64,000 bases of DNA from Rhododendron vialii (GCF_030253575.1 NC_080560.1:38673001-38737000); one strand, 5' to 3'. Positions 1 to 12,532 are shown, numbered from the stretch's first letter. Numbers and translations are program-made. Notes: a model not told the origin generated them from the letters alone.

Positions 1-736
1 GTATCCAGCCATTTGATCTGTCAGTTTATAGAGGTTGTTGAAAACATGGAAAACAAAAATCAAGCTAATCGGATAAAGATGTCTACACAACCAAAATTGA
101 TTTGTCTCACAATACATTTCTGAACTGTATTGGCCATCCATTTTCGTTTAACAAATGTTGTCTGACAAATGTACTAATGATATCTAATCATTTAAATTAT
201 TATTATTTTTGGTTGAATGATATTCTCAGTAAACTCTACAAAGTGAATGATTCAGATTAGCATAACGAAATTTTAGTTGAGTACATTGAGATTCCCTATA
301 CTTTCGTAGTGCATTGACGCACTACGGTAACCTCTTATCTGTGCCATCTGCCCATTGCGGATCTCATTTGATATCTTTAAATATCGGAGAAAATTTATTA
401 ACAAAAAAATAAAACACAATTCTTGATCAAGTTTTATTTCATCGTTCTCAATACTTTTTTTTTCTTCAAGGTTAATGTACTCAAAATTAATAGATGTTTG
501 ACAAACATAAGTTCACCTGATTATTCTATTCCACAAGCTCTACAATATTAGTATATCAAATAACTAAAGTGGAATCCCAAAATGGCGTCGGAAATAACCA
601 GATAGCACGCATTGCAGTCCACTGGGCACCTTCAAACAACACGACCTTATTTTCAAAAGCTTAAACTCAAGGGATTATTTTATTTTACTTTCTTGAATTT
701 GTACTTTGACTTATGATTTTATCTCTATCTCTATCT

Positions 737-823
<87 letters not shown>

Positions 824-2139
824 ACTGTGGCAGTATTGGGCCTAGTTGAATTGGTATGTCCAGATACAAACTATTATTAGGCCTATTTAGGATGTTCACG
901 GATGATCACATTGGGCCGTAACTGGGACTGTGTCAGTTTTGGGCTACACAGAATTAGTATATGATTCCAAAATTGCCTTGTACAGCCCCAGCCTCAACCC
1001 AGCAAATTAATGTAACCAATCATCAAACGATTAGATTCTTCATCTTCGGTTGAAAAAGTCTACAATACTCATCCCTTATTTGGGTGTATCATGTGCACCC
1101 CTTCATCTTTGGTTTGGGAAATAAATCTACCCAAAAGCTTAGACTGTTAGTGAGTAAGTTTATTATCTACATCCTTAACAGAAACCATAGGCATGAACCA
1201 AGAACCCGTGACACAACACTATCACTAGGTGTTGTACTTCGCATTTTTGTACTTGCGTACAAGACCTTGTTCCAATAGGAACTTTTAGGACTTTTGGGTT
1301 GTCATTATTTGAATTTTTTTCTCGTTTGTTAATTTTACGCCTCACTTTTTTACTTTTTCGATACGTCTGAAAAAAAGGTAGAAAAAATGTTAATGGAATG
1401 GGGTCTAAATATTTGGACCTACGTTAAAAGGACTCTCACATGACATACGGAGAAGAGAACGGGGCCCACCCCAACCACCCCATATAGACTCGAAGAGGTT
1501 GCGGCAATGCCAATTCGGCTCCCAACAGGCCTTTTCACAGCTGTTCAGCGTTTTTCCCAGAGCATGCCAAGCGGAGACGTTGATCACAGAGCATGCCAAG
1601 CGGAGACTAGTAACGAGTCTTTAATAAGATTTTATTTCTCGTCTTTGTTTTTGAAACCAGAGATTTTAATAGTTAAGAGTTACCATTGTGTAAACTCCAT
1701 TTTCCAGCAATCGCACAGTGAAAACTTTTTATTCTCCGTTGAGCAGACATTCCAGAAAAACCACATACTATGTCTTTAATGTCTGTGTTCTTTGTGTGAC
1801 CCACGATCCCTAACAAAAAAGAAGACCTCGGCGTATCTAAATATTTACATCAGCTATGCTTCATTGTACATAACAAGGTACGGTGGCTTAGTTTTGATTA
1901 GCTGATATGTTCAATACTTCAATCTGATCACAACTAACTTACAAAGTTGATAACAAGCTGTAGAATCCCATCCCTCTCCGTTAGCATGTGACAATCAACT
2001 TTATTCCTACTACGTGAATACGTAAAAATGAGCCCTAACACCTAACCAAAACGGGGCATTAGGCAATAAGCACCAAAATGAAATGATATCAGGATGAACC
2101 GTGGGAATGGGAAGACAAAAACCTCAATGTCTATTTTGG
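1..2139. other. intergenic DNA without a recognisable gene
   Basis: No reading frame here resembles a known protein. It holds an (AG)n tract at 739-818, a short hairpin near 306-327 (the arms read CGTAGTGC and GCACTACG), and a 20-base direct repeat near 1561 and 1589 (AGAGCATGCCAAGCGGAGAC). The longest frames are low complexity or unconserved in character. The final part is the 3' flank of the EGF-like gene. Confidence 0.6.
739..818. repeat. (AG)n microsatellite
   Basis: About 80 bases of uninterrupted AG dinucleotides. On the minus strand they make a spurious Ser-Leu repeat frame. Confidence 0.97.
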
Positions 2140-5123
2140 CTAGTTCGATTTCAATATGACTGGAGCCAAGATCATTGTAACGGTAATCAACCAATTGATG
2201 TTACCATGCGGTAGGGAGCTAGCTGCAAAATCATGAAATTAAGCACATTACATACTTACAACGCCAAACAAGATGTAACCAGTTACGAGTGTTCTAGTAA
2301 CCATGAAATGAAACAGCGATAAGTGACCCTAGTTAACAAAATTCTAACGCTTTTTTTACTTAAGTTTTTGCCAGAAAACGAACAGAAATTAGTGAAACTG
2401 GAATATCCTAAGCTAAGATTGATATTTGGTAGATACTTCAGTAAAAATATACTGTATCTTATACAGGACAAGTGATGAAAAAAAAAAGTCATTTAAATAG
2501 GTTTTTGGAAGTGAAAATCTCACCTTGGTTGGTACTGCTGTCAGTCATACTGGGTGATGTAGGAGATGAGTTGTTCATTATTGTAATCCCGAGGGGCGCG
2601 CAATCCATCCCAAGTGCACCTTAAATCACATATGAAAACTCAGGTCAGTCTTTGTCCTAGAGGCCTAATTTGCTGCATTATGCATTAAACAACTTTTTTT
2701 CAAGGATGAAAATTGCTGTTATTCTTTCCCACTAAATTTGTCAACCTAGACCAAACATCAGGGATCTATGTACTGATTTGAGAAAGGAAAAAGAGGAAAA
2801 CGGATATGCGAAGGTAGGAATTTTTTTAAATCCATTCCGTTGTTTTTATTTTCCCTCCGATCCCTCCGCGGTCCAAACAGAGCGTAACTGTGCTTGAAAT
2901 ACCCTCAGCTCGCAACGAAACATAGGAAGTATATTACTGTAGTAGGTTTGTATTCTTACAGTCTTGGAAGCATGGGAAAGCCCCGATTTTGAGTAGATTG
3001 TAGTACCCCTCTTTACATTCGCAAGTATACGTGACTGGCGATGTCTTGTTGCATGTGCCTCCGCCGCAATCACTCCAGTGGCAAGCTACAAGAACACACT
3101 CACACGTTACTTGGAAACTACAATTACAAGACTATGTCAAATGAAAACAGTAGTAATATGGCGATTACGGTCAAAGACTGAAATGTTGGCACGGGTTTCT
3201 TTATCCTGAACAGAAGGAGCAGGTTTCGTGCAAGAGAAATCCATGGTACCTGGAAAACCAAGCATTGTCAACAGCGATAAAGCCACAATATTAAAAAGTC
3301 TAGAAAACAAAAGATCATCCGGTGAATACAGTCAATCATCAAGTTTACGAAAAAACAAATCTGATCGCTCACGTAAGTTAGCTACCACAACAATTTAAAA
3401 TGAAAACTTAAGATCTTCGCCTTAGTCCGAGCAACATCAGTAGCTTGCGAGTTTAACACACGCCTACTCACCCTTTTGGACAAAACTGGATGTATCTAAA
3501 CTTAGTACGACAATCAAGATGGTTTAATAACTAGAACTAAACAAAGTCAGCCGCAGTTTCATTATGATATTGCCGTGTGCTACTCGTTATAGATTGCCTT
3601 TAGCACGAAATTGTTGACCAGTTCTTACGTCCAATAAGTAATGGAATTTAGCTACCGTTCATGCAGCAGCAAGGACCCACAATTGTCATTTCCTTTTGTA
3701 CAGTTTACATTGCCGAGTTTTGTGAAGCCTGATTCATGTAGTAAGCAGCAACCAACGTAATCTATAATTTTCCTTCATTCAATACATAGTGAAATGTGAA
3801 CTGAGCTGTTGATATACCTAATTACACAATTGCAAGGCTTTAAACAAAAGGCCGTTACCAGTCGTATGGACGTTACATAACGGGATTTTGGACCTTCGAT
3901 ACCGTTATTTACTTACGTATTGACTGACTAATACAGTCTCCTATCGGTCCATATATGGCTCTATCGCCGATATAATTAACTTTCCCAATACCACATGCTT
4001 AAAACCCTGCACAATTGGAAAACCACGCAAAATCTCTATATCCTTTCTCTATGTTCTTGTTTGATTTATTCTTCGTGCGATTGTGTGTGTTGTGTCTATT
4101 CAGGAACATACATGTCAAATGAATTGTTTACAGTCTCCGTTTTACCCCATTAAGTCTAAAAATTTGTTTTCTAGTCCATTTTTGTAGCAAAAAAAATTAA
4201 ACTTTTCCACGTGCCCATCGATATCTAATCAAGATGAATAGAAAAAGAGTAGGAATGGCAGAGAAAGTTCTTTTCTGGGAGGAACTACGAGATGAACAAT
4301 GCGGCCAGCCCAACAAAATGGGTGTATGAAGGGGAGCTGATCCCACAAAGGCGTATATTTCTTCTCATCACTTCACTAAAAGAATATGACGAACTCAAGC
4401 AAGCATTCTGGCAAATGCAATTTGGAACTTGCAACCACTGCAAACCCCCCACGGGGTTTGGCTAAGTAGGCACGAGAAAACTAATAAATTTGTCCACCAT
4501 GAGGTCGCATGTTCGAATCCCACGTAGGCCAAACGTTCAAAACCTTGGGGCCACAAGAGGGTTTGCCCGGTCCTTAACTTCAGGACCCCGAAATTAGTCG
4601 AGGTGCGTGGTAACTGGCCTGGACATCCCGTTATGGAAAAAAATAAGAAAAACTTGCAACCACTGCAAGATCCAACAGTAGCATCAACCAATTAGGAATT
4701 CCTGAAATTGAGCACCGAAATAAATTCCAAAAGACCCAATAAGTTTATGCATCTGTTACATCACAAATCTTGATCCCATTATTTATACTCGCATTGTTTA
4801 GTTCTATACTCAGAATGTTTGGTGGGATTAACGGAACCAGTAAGAGATTAGATTATAAAATGCCTATAATAAACAACATAGTAACAAATCCACTGAAAAA
4901 TTTAAGTATCCAAAGAAAGATCAAGTTAACCATAAAAAAGCTAATTCTTATATCATGCATATGACCATTTCACATACCGGCCACTAAAAACAGCGCAAAT
5001 TATTCCACACAAAATTCATGCCAATCGCACGTATTCGTACAATAATTACTCCAGTATATTATTTAAAGTCCTCACTTTTCGAACTGGACAATCTTACAGT
5101 ATATAGATGTGTGTACGTATGTC

Positions 5124-5183
<60 letters not shown>

Positions 5184-5664
5184 CACAGTTGGGGATAACG
5201 CAGGGAAGAAACTTGAAATCATCGTCCTTGTCAGAGCGAGTCTGCTTCCACCCAATTTCACATTCACAGACGAAAAAGAAAGTGGTGTTTAACGAAGGCT
5301 TGCAATTCCCCTTTCCACACTCCACTCCCTTGCACACATCATCTGTCAAAGATCAAGAAACACAAAAGAAAAACCCCTAAAACATGATCAAAACTCTCAA
5401 AAATCCTCAATTCGTAATATGATCTTCAAAAATAAACTCGACCCAGTTGGTAATGGGTCGTAACATCCCAAACCCATTATGGGGTTTTTGCAAATCAATC
5501 TTAAAGTTCGCAACTTTAAGCCAAAGGGCAAAAAACGAATTGAGAAAGATAAGGAATAAGAACAGACCAAGTATAGGAGTGAAAATGTCAGAAGTAACAG
5601 TCCAAGGATGAAGAAGAAGGAGGAGGTTTGCGATTATAGCAGCGGCGACAATAGCAGAGGCCAT
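2140..5664 (-). CDS. EGF-like, cysteine-rich, probably GPI-anchored secreted protein (six exons)
   Basis: Six exons joined by GT-AG introns in matching phase: 5664-5568, 5342-5187, 3249-3169, 3085-2960, 2619-2524 and 2222-2140, giving 212 residues. The start is the first ATG in frame with a hydrophobic signal peptide (residues 1-25 or so). The mature part begins with DDVCKGVECGKGNCKPS, then CECEIGW and CVIPNC, a linker with N-glycosylation sites (NIS, NNSS), then a second module CHWSDCGGGTCNKTSP, CECKEGYYNL and FPCFQDC. It ends in a hydrophobic tail (NINWLITVTMILAPVIL) of the kind removed when a GPI anchor is added. Plant proteins of this layout are often labelled Notch- or slit-like, but they are small surface EGF proteins, not receptors; their role is poorly known. 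A CT tract (5685-5708) lies in the 5' leader just before the ATG, and another starts a few bases inside intron 2. Intron 2 also holds a SINE. Confidence 0.9.
4440..4650 (+). repeat. tRNA-derived SINE, family 1, in intron 2 of the EGF-like gene (antisense to it)
   Basis: The head resembles tRNA promoter boxes: TTTGGCTAAGTAGGCACGAG (A-box-like) and GCATGTTCGAATCCCAC (B-box-like). The body includes GGGTTTGCCCGGTCCTTAAC and the tail GACATCCCGTTATGG followed by an A-rich stretch. Copies of the same family lie at 7590-8030, 27283-27468, 35516-35700 and, inverted, near 62.6 and 63.6 kb. Confidence 0.85.
5129..5181. repeat. (GA)n microsatellite at the intron 2 donor of the EGF-like gene
   Basis: About 53 bases. 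On the coding strand it begins directly after the donor GTGAGCT, so the first 50-odd intronic bases are (CT)n. Confidence 0.95.
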
Positions 5665-5684
5665 GTTCGAGAGTTACAAAGAAC

Positions 5685-5708
5685 AGAGAGAGAGAGAGAG
5701 AGAGAGAG
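5685..5708. repeat. (AG)n / (CT)n tract in the leader of the EGF-like gene
   Basis: A pyrimidine (CT) tract on the coding strand, 20-45 bases upstream of the start codon at 5664. Similar CT tracts sit before both RING first exons, a common feature of plant core promoters and leaders. Confidence 0.85.
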
Positions 5709-7348
5709 GAGTCCCTTTCCTTGTATTTAATGGAAGGGTTTGAAAATGTAAAACGATAGGACCATGGGGGGATACGGATGGGAAGTCGGAAGATTTTAAA
5801 CGTGTCTGAGCTAGAATAGGGATAAATTGGGGCGTTGGGAGTTGGGGTGTATGGTTTTCCTCTTCAGTAATAACTCCAATCTTTGTTATAGCAAGTACAT
5901 CAGCAGAGGGGAAATGATTTTTTGACTACTTTAGATAGAAAAAATTCAAAAAACACGCTGCACCAATAGAGGTAAAAAAGTAGCTAAAATGAATTTATGA
6001 ACGGTTGAACTCTATTTTTACCTATACATTGTTTGTACTCCTTAATTTTTTTTATTGTTTCTTTCTCTCCCTCCTTTCTCCTCTTTTTAAATAATAAAAA
6101 TAATAAAAAATGAGTGAAAAATATATTTTTTAATTGGTATTAGGTAAAATAGATAGTATTAGTAGAATTGTGAAGGAAAAAGTTGATAGTTAAAATAGAA
6201 TTGTGAACTGTTCACAATGCATTATACATGTTCACCGGTAAACTTGCTTTCATGACTAGTCTGATCAGCTTCCGGATCCCTTCTTTTGTAATTGGCCTTT
6301 TTGGAAGTTACTTCTTTGATAAAGAAAAAAGGATAAAATGCAATAGTCATTCAGTTCGTGGACGGCTCGTTTTTGCCTTTTTCGAGCTTGGAATGTTAAG
6401 TTTTTTTGAGCTCAAGCTCGCAAAAATAAACAAGCCTAAATATTCGCACATGATCATGTAGTGGAGGATTAACCTAAGTCATTAGATCATGTGAGAATCT
6501 AGAGACATGAAAAAATTCTCGCATAATTCTATGACAGATAATACACGAAAACATTGGAACAGAAACAACTGTGTATAGATAGAGAATTTGAGCTCTCGTG
6601 AGAGATTCCTTTTTCGCTTAGCATTCATCATCACTACTTTTTAAGTAGTTACCATATACTGTACAAAATTAAAAGGGTTATAGTACTCGTATCATTGTAT
6701 GTATTCTCACTAATTAAGTGTACATCATTTTATTTATCTTATGGCGTTTTCAACCATAATATTCTTTTTTTTAATTGAATGTCCAGATCAGCTTATGTGC
6801 ATCTTAACTTCACCATAATATTTTTATGGTGTTCTCCACCATAATATTTAAAGAGTAAAAAAAAACAAGTACGATTTCATAGTTGGGCACATTATTAAGT
6901 TATTGACAGAATAGACTATCCCTAACGTGAAAGGAGAGTGCTTTTTTTCCAGTTTCTTGTACATTATAAATGGGACCTCAAACCTCAAGACATATCATGT
7001 CAAAAAAAACCTCAAGACATAGGTGGGCTTGTCCTTTCAATTTCCAAACTATAGTTAACTACATCTGTGGAAACTAGTGTCAACTAAGTTGACAGAGACT
7101 GATTATCAGCCATAAGAGAGGCAAATATTGTTGCCGAGACATGCTATATACACTATACCAAATCAAACCACTATATTATTCATTATATTTTTTATAGAGT
7201 TCATTCAGGATTTTACAAAAATACAAAAAAATATTCAAAAATTTTAAAATAATATTTTATGAGACCCTGTAAAAAATCAGCTCTAACAGATATCAGTAAA
7301 TATTATTTCTTGGTTTGTATGTCCAAAACTGCGCAGTTGAGCATATTG

Positions 7349-7512
7349 CGGACAATACTACTCACACAACAATCAAAACATAACAACTCACACAACTTCT
7401 CACATACATGTGGGGCCCACACATAATAGTGTGTGTGGAGCTCACATGTATGTGAGAGATTGTATTTAATATTGTGTTTGAATTGTTGTATGAGTAGAGG
7501 CAAATATTGCCC
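7349..7512. mobile_element. MITE with long inverted arms
   Basis: The left arm (CTACTCACACAACAATC, then CTCACATACATGTG) is mirrored on the right by CACATGTATGTGAG and GAATTGTTGTATGAGTAG. Almost the whole 165 bases folds on itself. The superfamily is undetermined because no clean target duplication was found. Confidence 0.75.
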
Positions 7513-7589
7513 ATTCTTTACAATCTCAGGACCACAACACAACACCACCTACAACTAACTCCACCTTAGAACCTTCTTCTTTCTTCTAT

Positions 7590-8030
7590 CCCCGGTGGTT
7601 TCGTGAAGCGAGCACGAGGAAGCTAATAAGTGCTTGTCCTCCATGTGATCGAGGTAACATATTGAGGCTCCATTCCAGAAACCTTATTAAAAAATAAGCA
7701 GCTTATTTCACATTTTCAAACTCAAAAATAATATAAATGAAAAATAATTTTTTAATTTTTTTTGCATCGTATAAAAGACCTCGATGAGATTTTTCAAACA
7801 AGATCTATATTGCATATTTTTAGATTTCAATAAGTCTATAATTTTTGAGCTTGAAATTATATATTTTTTAAAATAAGGGCTTTTTTTTTTGTTTCCGGAA
7901 CGGAGCCTGAATCTCACGGAGTTTAAACAATCCAAACTTCGGGCCACTGGAGGGTTCACCCCGGTAATTAACTTCATTGCCCTAAAATTAATTGAAAATA
8001 CGCACAAGCTAAGCCGAATATCCGATTTTT
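7590..8030 (+). repeat. SINE family 1 copy interrupted by a nested MITE
   Basis: The left half (CGAGCACGAGGAAGCTAATA to CCATGTGATCGAGG) and the right half (GGAGGGTTCACCCCGGTAAT to the GCCGAATATCCG tail) match the family 1 SINE. The MITE at 7666-7907 separates them inside the B-box-like region. Confidence 0.75.
7666..7907. mobile_element. Tourist/Harbinger-like MITE (copy 1 of 4)
   Basis: Ends are GGCTCCATTCCAGAA and the near-complement TTCCGGAACGGAGCC, about 242 bases, flanked by TGA on both sides. The internal sequence is shared with the copies at 13394-13630, 14745-14995 and 15499-15741. A 3-bp target site and GGC-type ends suggest PIF/Harbinger. Confidence 0.75.
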
Positions 8031-8579
8031 AAAATAAAAAGAATCCGTGTTCTCTTCCTTTTTCATGATCTTATGGCGTAGAAAAGTCAATCGAAAGGGC
8101 CAGATATGTTTTGTTAGTCACTAGGATAATGCTAAACAACGTTGTTTCCTTTGGGACGGAACCTTGATTGTCATGCTCTTTGTATTTCACATATTGGCCA
8201 GTTCTGTTTCAAGTCTATTTCGAAGACAATGAGGTGGGATTTAGGTCTAATAAAACGCAAAGGAGGGTTTTCGGTTGGGTCTTCGCACAAATGGGGTCAC
8301 TGCTGATCGGTATGAAAAAGACTGGTTTTTTTTTTTTTAACATAATGCAGAAGAGGTCTTCTTTTTTTTTTTTTTATCCGCGCCAAAGAGGTCTTTTTAT
8401 ATTGGGCTTATTCTTTCTTTTTTTTTTTGATCAGATATTGGGCTTATTCATGCAAAGATTTTTTAAGCTGTCTCGGAATGGGGGCCTTCAGCAGGCCTTC
8501 ATTGGCTTTTGTATATTTTTCGATTCGATAACTCAGGTGTTCAGTTCAACTTACGCTTACCTTGATTAATTCTGCAGGG

Positions 8580-8745
8580 CCAATCCCACCGCCTTCTAGC
8601 GGGATTCCAATTAAAGATAGAGTAAAGCTTTTGAATGTATGGATTGACCCCAAATGAGTTGATAGCATTTGAGAGACTCGAATCTGAAATTTTAAGAGGG
8701 AGCAAACCCCTATTTCAAGGCCTTGACCACTGGGCTAACCGTTTG
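8580..8745 (-). repeat. SINE family 2 copy, reversed
   Basis: On the minus strand it reads GGTTAGCCCAGTGGTCAAGG (A-box-like), then AGGGGTTTGCTCCCTCTTAA, and ends near CTTTAATTGGAATCCCGC, matching the SINEs at 11756-11940 and 13964-14166. Confidence 0.75.
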
Positions 8746-9880
8746 ATTTGCTCATCTTAAGCAAATTAATTAGTGAATTAAATAGTTTGGACTGCTATTA
8801 CTTATTTGTTAATCCATAAACTACAATAAAGTAAATGAGCAGATAAGCAAAATGAATTGCCAAACGACTGTGTTTATTATGTGTCTTACTTATAACTTAT
8901 TAAGCAAATAAGCAAGTGAACCAAGCGGTTTCTAACTATTTACTTGGTTTGGTTTTCGGGTTTTACGTCGTTAGGGAAACTCCAGTGACTCCAAGCTTTG
9001 GATGTATGACCTTCATGAAATTCGATTTAGTGACCTAACCTAGTGACCTCTTAGGGGCAAGCCTTGTTTGAATCCCTCTTTCCGCACCTTCACTTAACAT
9101 ACCAATATTAGTATAGCAATAGATACCATTATTCTACCACTCACACTATGTTTTGGTATAGATTCTGTATGTTGAATTGATAAGCACGCACTATCTTCCG
9201 AATTCCCTTTTCCTTGGAATCCAATACTGGTAGTATAGTTCTAGTATCATGTATGAAATTCCATTTGAAAATTGTTCGAGAAACCAGTAAAACTGAAATT
9301 TCCAGACGCCATTTCTCCACTGTAAAACAAAAATATTCAACATTCAGGGACGAAGCTACTCAGATGGTTGTTGGTGGATCAGAACATGTAGGGCTTCAGC
9401 CCTCGCCTATCAAAGGAGCAGACGGTAACACACATACAGTAAGCTCTCGAATATAACATCTCATTGCAACCACTCCAAGAGCCACTGGAATCAATATCCG
9501 GTGGCTCAGTGGCACCACATGACCTTATAACACGCCAACCACCCAATTTTCCACCTCCGACGTTGTTGGGTATAAAAAGCCAGCATGAAAAAGAATGGAT
9601 TTCACTATTTAAATCAATCACGGTTAAGGTGCGTCACCCCTTTGACATTGCGACGCTCAGTAACTTGTAAACTTTTGAGAGAATTGAAAATTGATAATTA
9701 CTACTTTACAAGAAAAGAAGACAAAAAGACGAATATATCTTCAAAATTTGGCACCCGCTAAGAACAAAGGGGCCCATTCTATCTGTGTTTCTTGAAACCA
9801 CTTTAGTTGCAGCAACTAGTACTAGTAAGTAAATTTTCTGTAACACACAAAAAGGCCACAAGGTATACACTAGAGGCAAC

Positions 9881-12178
9881 TTAGATTTGAACCGGGCTTC
9901 GACAACTGGGACAATTGGGATGAGAAGCAAGCCAGGGGTTTAGGCATTTGGAGTGAAACTTGTGGGAACATGGCAATTCCATCACTTGTTGATCCTCCGC
10001 CCGGCAACCTTCCAAGCACACAACACAGATCAGCTGCTGCCCTCCTTTCGATTTACTACTTGTACTGCTGTTGATTAATTGGAAATTCCAGGGTCTTCGC
10101 CCTAGTATTCTTGAAACCAAGTGTTGATCATCGCTCCTATCTCTTGCGGTCGTCGTAAGTTGATCGGCTCTACCTTCATATGCTTGAACTCCGTTCAACC
10201 TGTTACTGAGAGAACACAAGATGGATTTGATTAATATGGACAACGGTTTTTAGAAAGGTTTTTCTGCCCGAAACAAACGAAGCGTTTGAATATGAAACTA
10301 GAATCGGAAGGCGTATGGATATTAACAGTTGAACTGAGGCGGGATGAGTTACAGTTAGTTAGCTCTGCCTTGCCCAGAATTAGGGGCGGGCATTGATTGT
10401 ACTAAACAGGTAGAGCAGTTGCATGTGCACAACTCCGCCAAACTAATAAAGAGGCTAAACTTAGTACTGCCTTATTTGTACGAAAGACTTAAAAGGGCCA
10501 AAACCATTACACACATCATTGTAGCTTTTATTTATTTGTTAAGAAAGTGTGAAAAAAAAAATACTAGTACGCAAATTAATACAAACCACATATATGAAAG
10601 AAAATACAAATTAGTACAATGTAGTAGTGTCAATACTAGATATTAAGACATTTAGCAGCCTTATAGAAACTTCTTCAACAGACAAATTAAAAGTGTATGT
10701 ATAGCCTGTATCTTCTATTCATGAAGATTTGGGCCAGATTAGGTTTGAAGGACTCTTCTCTAGCATGTCCCCTTCAACAAAAGGACCTGAAATTTTAATC
10801 AAAGTCGGTCCTATGCTTGGGTGAATGATGGAAAGTGCTGGTCCGGGTGGAGCGCAGTAGTCTCTTGGATGTGATAAGGTCAATATGCTTGGTCTTCTCA
10901 GAAGTATTTTGTTGTGAGAACAATCCGCCAATGGCTTCAATGGTGGATCAGGTTATAATTGATTCGGATCTGGTTTTGTTCGAGCCACACCTCCCAACGG
11001 TTATCAATTTCAAATCCTTGATCAAGCAGGTTGAGTTGAGCTGGTTATGGAGCCTTATGGACCCTATAGATCTGTTTGTTAGGCAATATAGAATTTGTGT
11101 ACAAGATATGCAATCTCATCGAACTAATAATGATGATCGTATAATATCTCCCGTACTATTCTGGCCTATGTATTACGTGCATTTTATTCGAAACGGTAAA
11201 TTAAATATGTTAACCGAACAACGAATATGTAGCCCTTTAAAAATGTAGTCACATCCAAACGCTTATATCTGGTCAAACAAACATCCAAATGCTTAAATCT
11301 GGTCAAACAAACAAGTATTCAGAGTTTTACATCCTTATCACCTAGTTGGTAATTCCTAATTATATGACCTACAAGAATTTGTCCATAAAGTTCGAAACAT
11401 TTCAGGGCACTCAAACTTAAAATAATAGAAATTTAGTATATAAAAAAACGCAATGCGTACCTACATTGACATGCAATGATTTTTTATAAAAAAAATTCAA
11501 AGCGTTGATGTTAAGCTTGGTCCTGCCCGCTCCATAGGTTGAATTAAGAAAAGAGTTAGTAATAACTTTGAAACAACGTATGATCTTCAGTAAACCAATT
11601 GCGGCTAGCCAGTTGACCACGACTCATGCATCTCATCAGGAGATCAGAGTTCGAATATTCTGACCTGAGCATGGGTGTTATAATCTTGTGTACCAAAAAG
11701 AAAGTAAAAAACAGATTCATATAGATTAATCATTCATTAATCAATGATGAAAACCCCAAAGGTTGGCCTAGTGGTCAAGACTTGAGAGTTAGGGTTTGCT
11801 CCCTCTCTTAAAATTTCAAGTTCGAAATGCCATCAACTCCTCTAGGGGTCGTCCATACAGAGTTCTGACTTTAATTGGGATCTCTGCAAGTGGGCGGTGG
11901 GATTGGTTCATAGGATTAATCAAGGTGCGCAAAAGCTTATTAAAAAAAAAAAACCAACGGTGAAGGGGGAAAAACCTTGAAGGACGGAAATAGCCAAGTT
12001 TCTCCTCCAGCCGCCGCCGCGCAAGTAAAGCCGCTTCATCCATAGATGGGTCGATCCATGATCTCTGAGAAGAAGGGTAATTTCCATGGAAATGATTATT
12101 GTCCTCATGAGCCCGTTGGGAATAAGTCTTTGATCTCCTCCTGTACGGCATCTCAACTCCGGGCAGCATTCCAGCCAT
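9881..12178 (-). CDS. RING-H2 finger E3 ubiquitin ligase (two exons)
   Basis: Exon 1 is 12178-11976 (ATG to ...FRPS plus AG of a split codon, donor AG/GTTTTT). Exon 2 is 10205-9881 (acceptor TTCTCTCAG/T). The phases join as AGT (Ser), giving 175 residues. The N-terminus MAGMLPGVEMPYRRRSK is typical of a plant RING subfamily. The RING-H2 finger spans residues 128-169: C128-x2-C131-x15-C147-x-H149-x2-H152-x2-C155-x10-C166-x2-C169. It should act as an E3 ligase binding E2 through this zinc-binding domain; no membrane segment is seen, so it is probably soluble. Exon 2 alone has no ATG and an in-frame stop just upstream, so exon 1 is needed. The 1.8-kb intron holds a SINE. The leader has (CT)n at 12190-12220. 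A second usable first exon lies 2.2 kb upstream (14426-14224). Confidence 0.88.
11756..11940 (+). repeat. tRNA-derived SINE, family 2
   Basis: Starts AAGGTTGGCCTAGTGGTCAA (A-box-like), with a B-box-like CAAGTTCGAAATGCC and the tail ATTAATCAAGGTGCGC. It lies in the RING gene intron and is repeated in copy 2 of the segmental duplication, so it predates that duplication. Confidence 0.85.
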
Positions 12179-12187
12179 GTTAATTTC

Positions 12188-12189
<2 letters not shown>

Positions 12190-12220
<31 letters not shown>
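12190..12220. repeat. (GA)n / (CT)n tract in the RING-H2 leader
   Basis: About 30 bases, ending 12 bases from the ATG at 12178. The counterpart before the duplicated exon is at 14437-14469. Confidence 0.92.
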
Positions 12221-12222
<2 letters not shown>

Positions 12223-12474
12223 GTCGAGGAAGGAAGTTTTGTTGTTTATCCCTAGAGGTGGGTTTGGTTTTGGTTTTGGTTTGTGTGAAACAGGAAGTTT
12301 CCAAAGAAACCTGTGGGCCGAAGGTTTCAACGAATCAATTTGGGCGTGAACGACACTCCCTCTAAACTTTTCCTCCTAAACTTTTCTCTCTTTTCTTTTT
12401 CTTTTTCAAGTTCATTTTAAAATTGCAAAAAGTACACAAAACTATCCTTAAGGTTTATGACGAGAAAATCTTAT

Positions 12475-12530
12475 TTACGGGAAGAGAGGGGTACGTGAAG
12501 GTGTTTGATGTGTGCTTTAATATGTTTCAC
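12475..12530 (+). pseudogene. short LRX-derived fragment
   Basis: Contains GGTGTTTGATGTGTGCTTTA and AATATG, the same words as the LRX pseudogene near 16352 and a diverged form of the intact LRX at about 60536. Too short to have a function. Confidence 0.5.
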
Positions 12531-12532
12531 AT

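Larger units (their letters stand above)
5710..9880. other. gene-poor intergenic DNA with transposon debris
   Basis: No coding gene was recognised. It contains a MITE (7349-7512), a SINE split by a nested MITE (7590-8030) and a reversed SINE (8580-8745). The frame at 8168-8569 is built on T-rich tracts, and the overlapping frames at 9214-9670 have no recognisable motif. The part next to 9880 is the 3' flank of the RING-H2 gene. Confidence 0.6.
10999..12430. repeat. segmental duplication, copy 1 (RING exon 1 plus part of its intron)
   Basis: Matches 12722-14665 in direct orientation through GTTATCAATTTC, CCTTGATCAAGCAGG, GGAGCCTTATGGACCC, the SINE, RING exon 1, the CT tract and the leader. 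It lacks the three MITEs found in copy 2, so it supplies the empty sites. Confidence 0.9.

Noticed and set aside
711-899. Open frames of Ser-Leu or Arg-Glu repeats (also at 5018-5380, 12177-12365, 14407-14661)
   Set aside because: They are translations of GA/CT microsatellites. At 5.1 kb the real exon ends at the donor before the repeat.
4447-4540. Possible tRNA genes at the SINE heads
   Set aside because: A- and B-box-like words are present, but no cloverleaf with paired acceptor and anticodon arms was seen; the bodies and tails are those of SINEs.
8168-8569. 133-residue Phe-rich frame
   Set aside because: It depends on long T runs and has no motif.
10719-11248. Frames of 73 and 137 residues near the RING gene intron
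   Set aside because: No domain; part of the region is duplicated intronic DNA, and the frames are not kept in copy 2.
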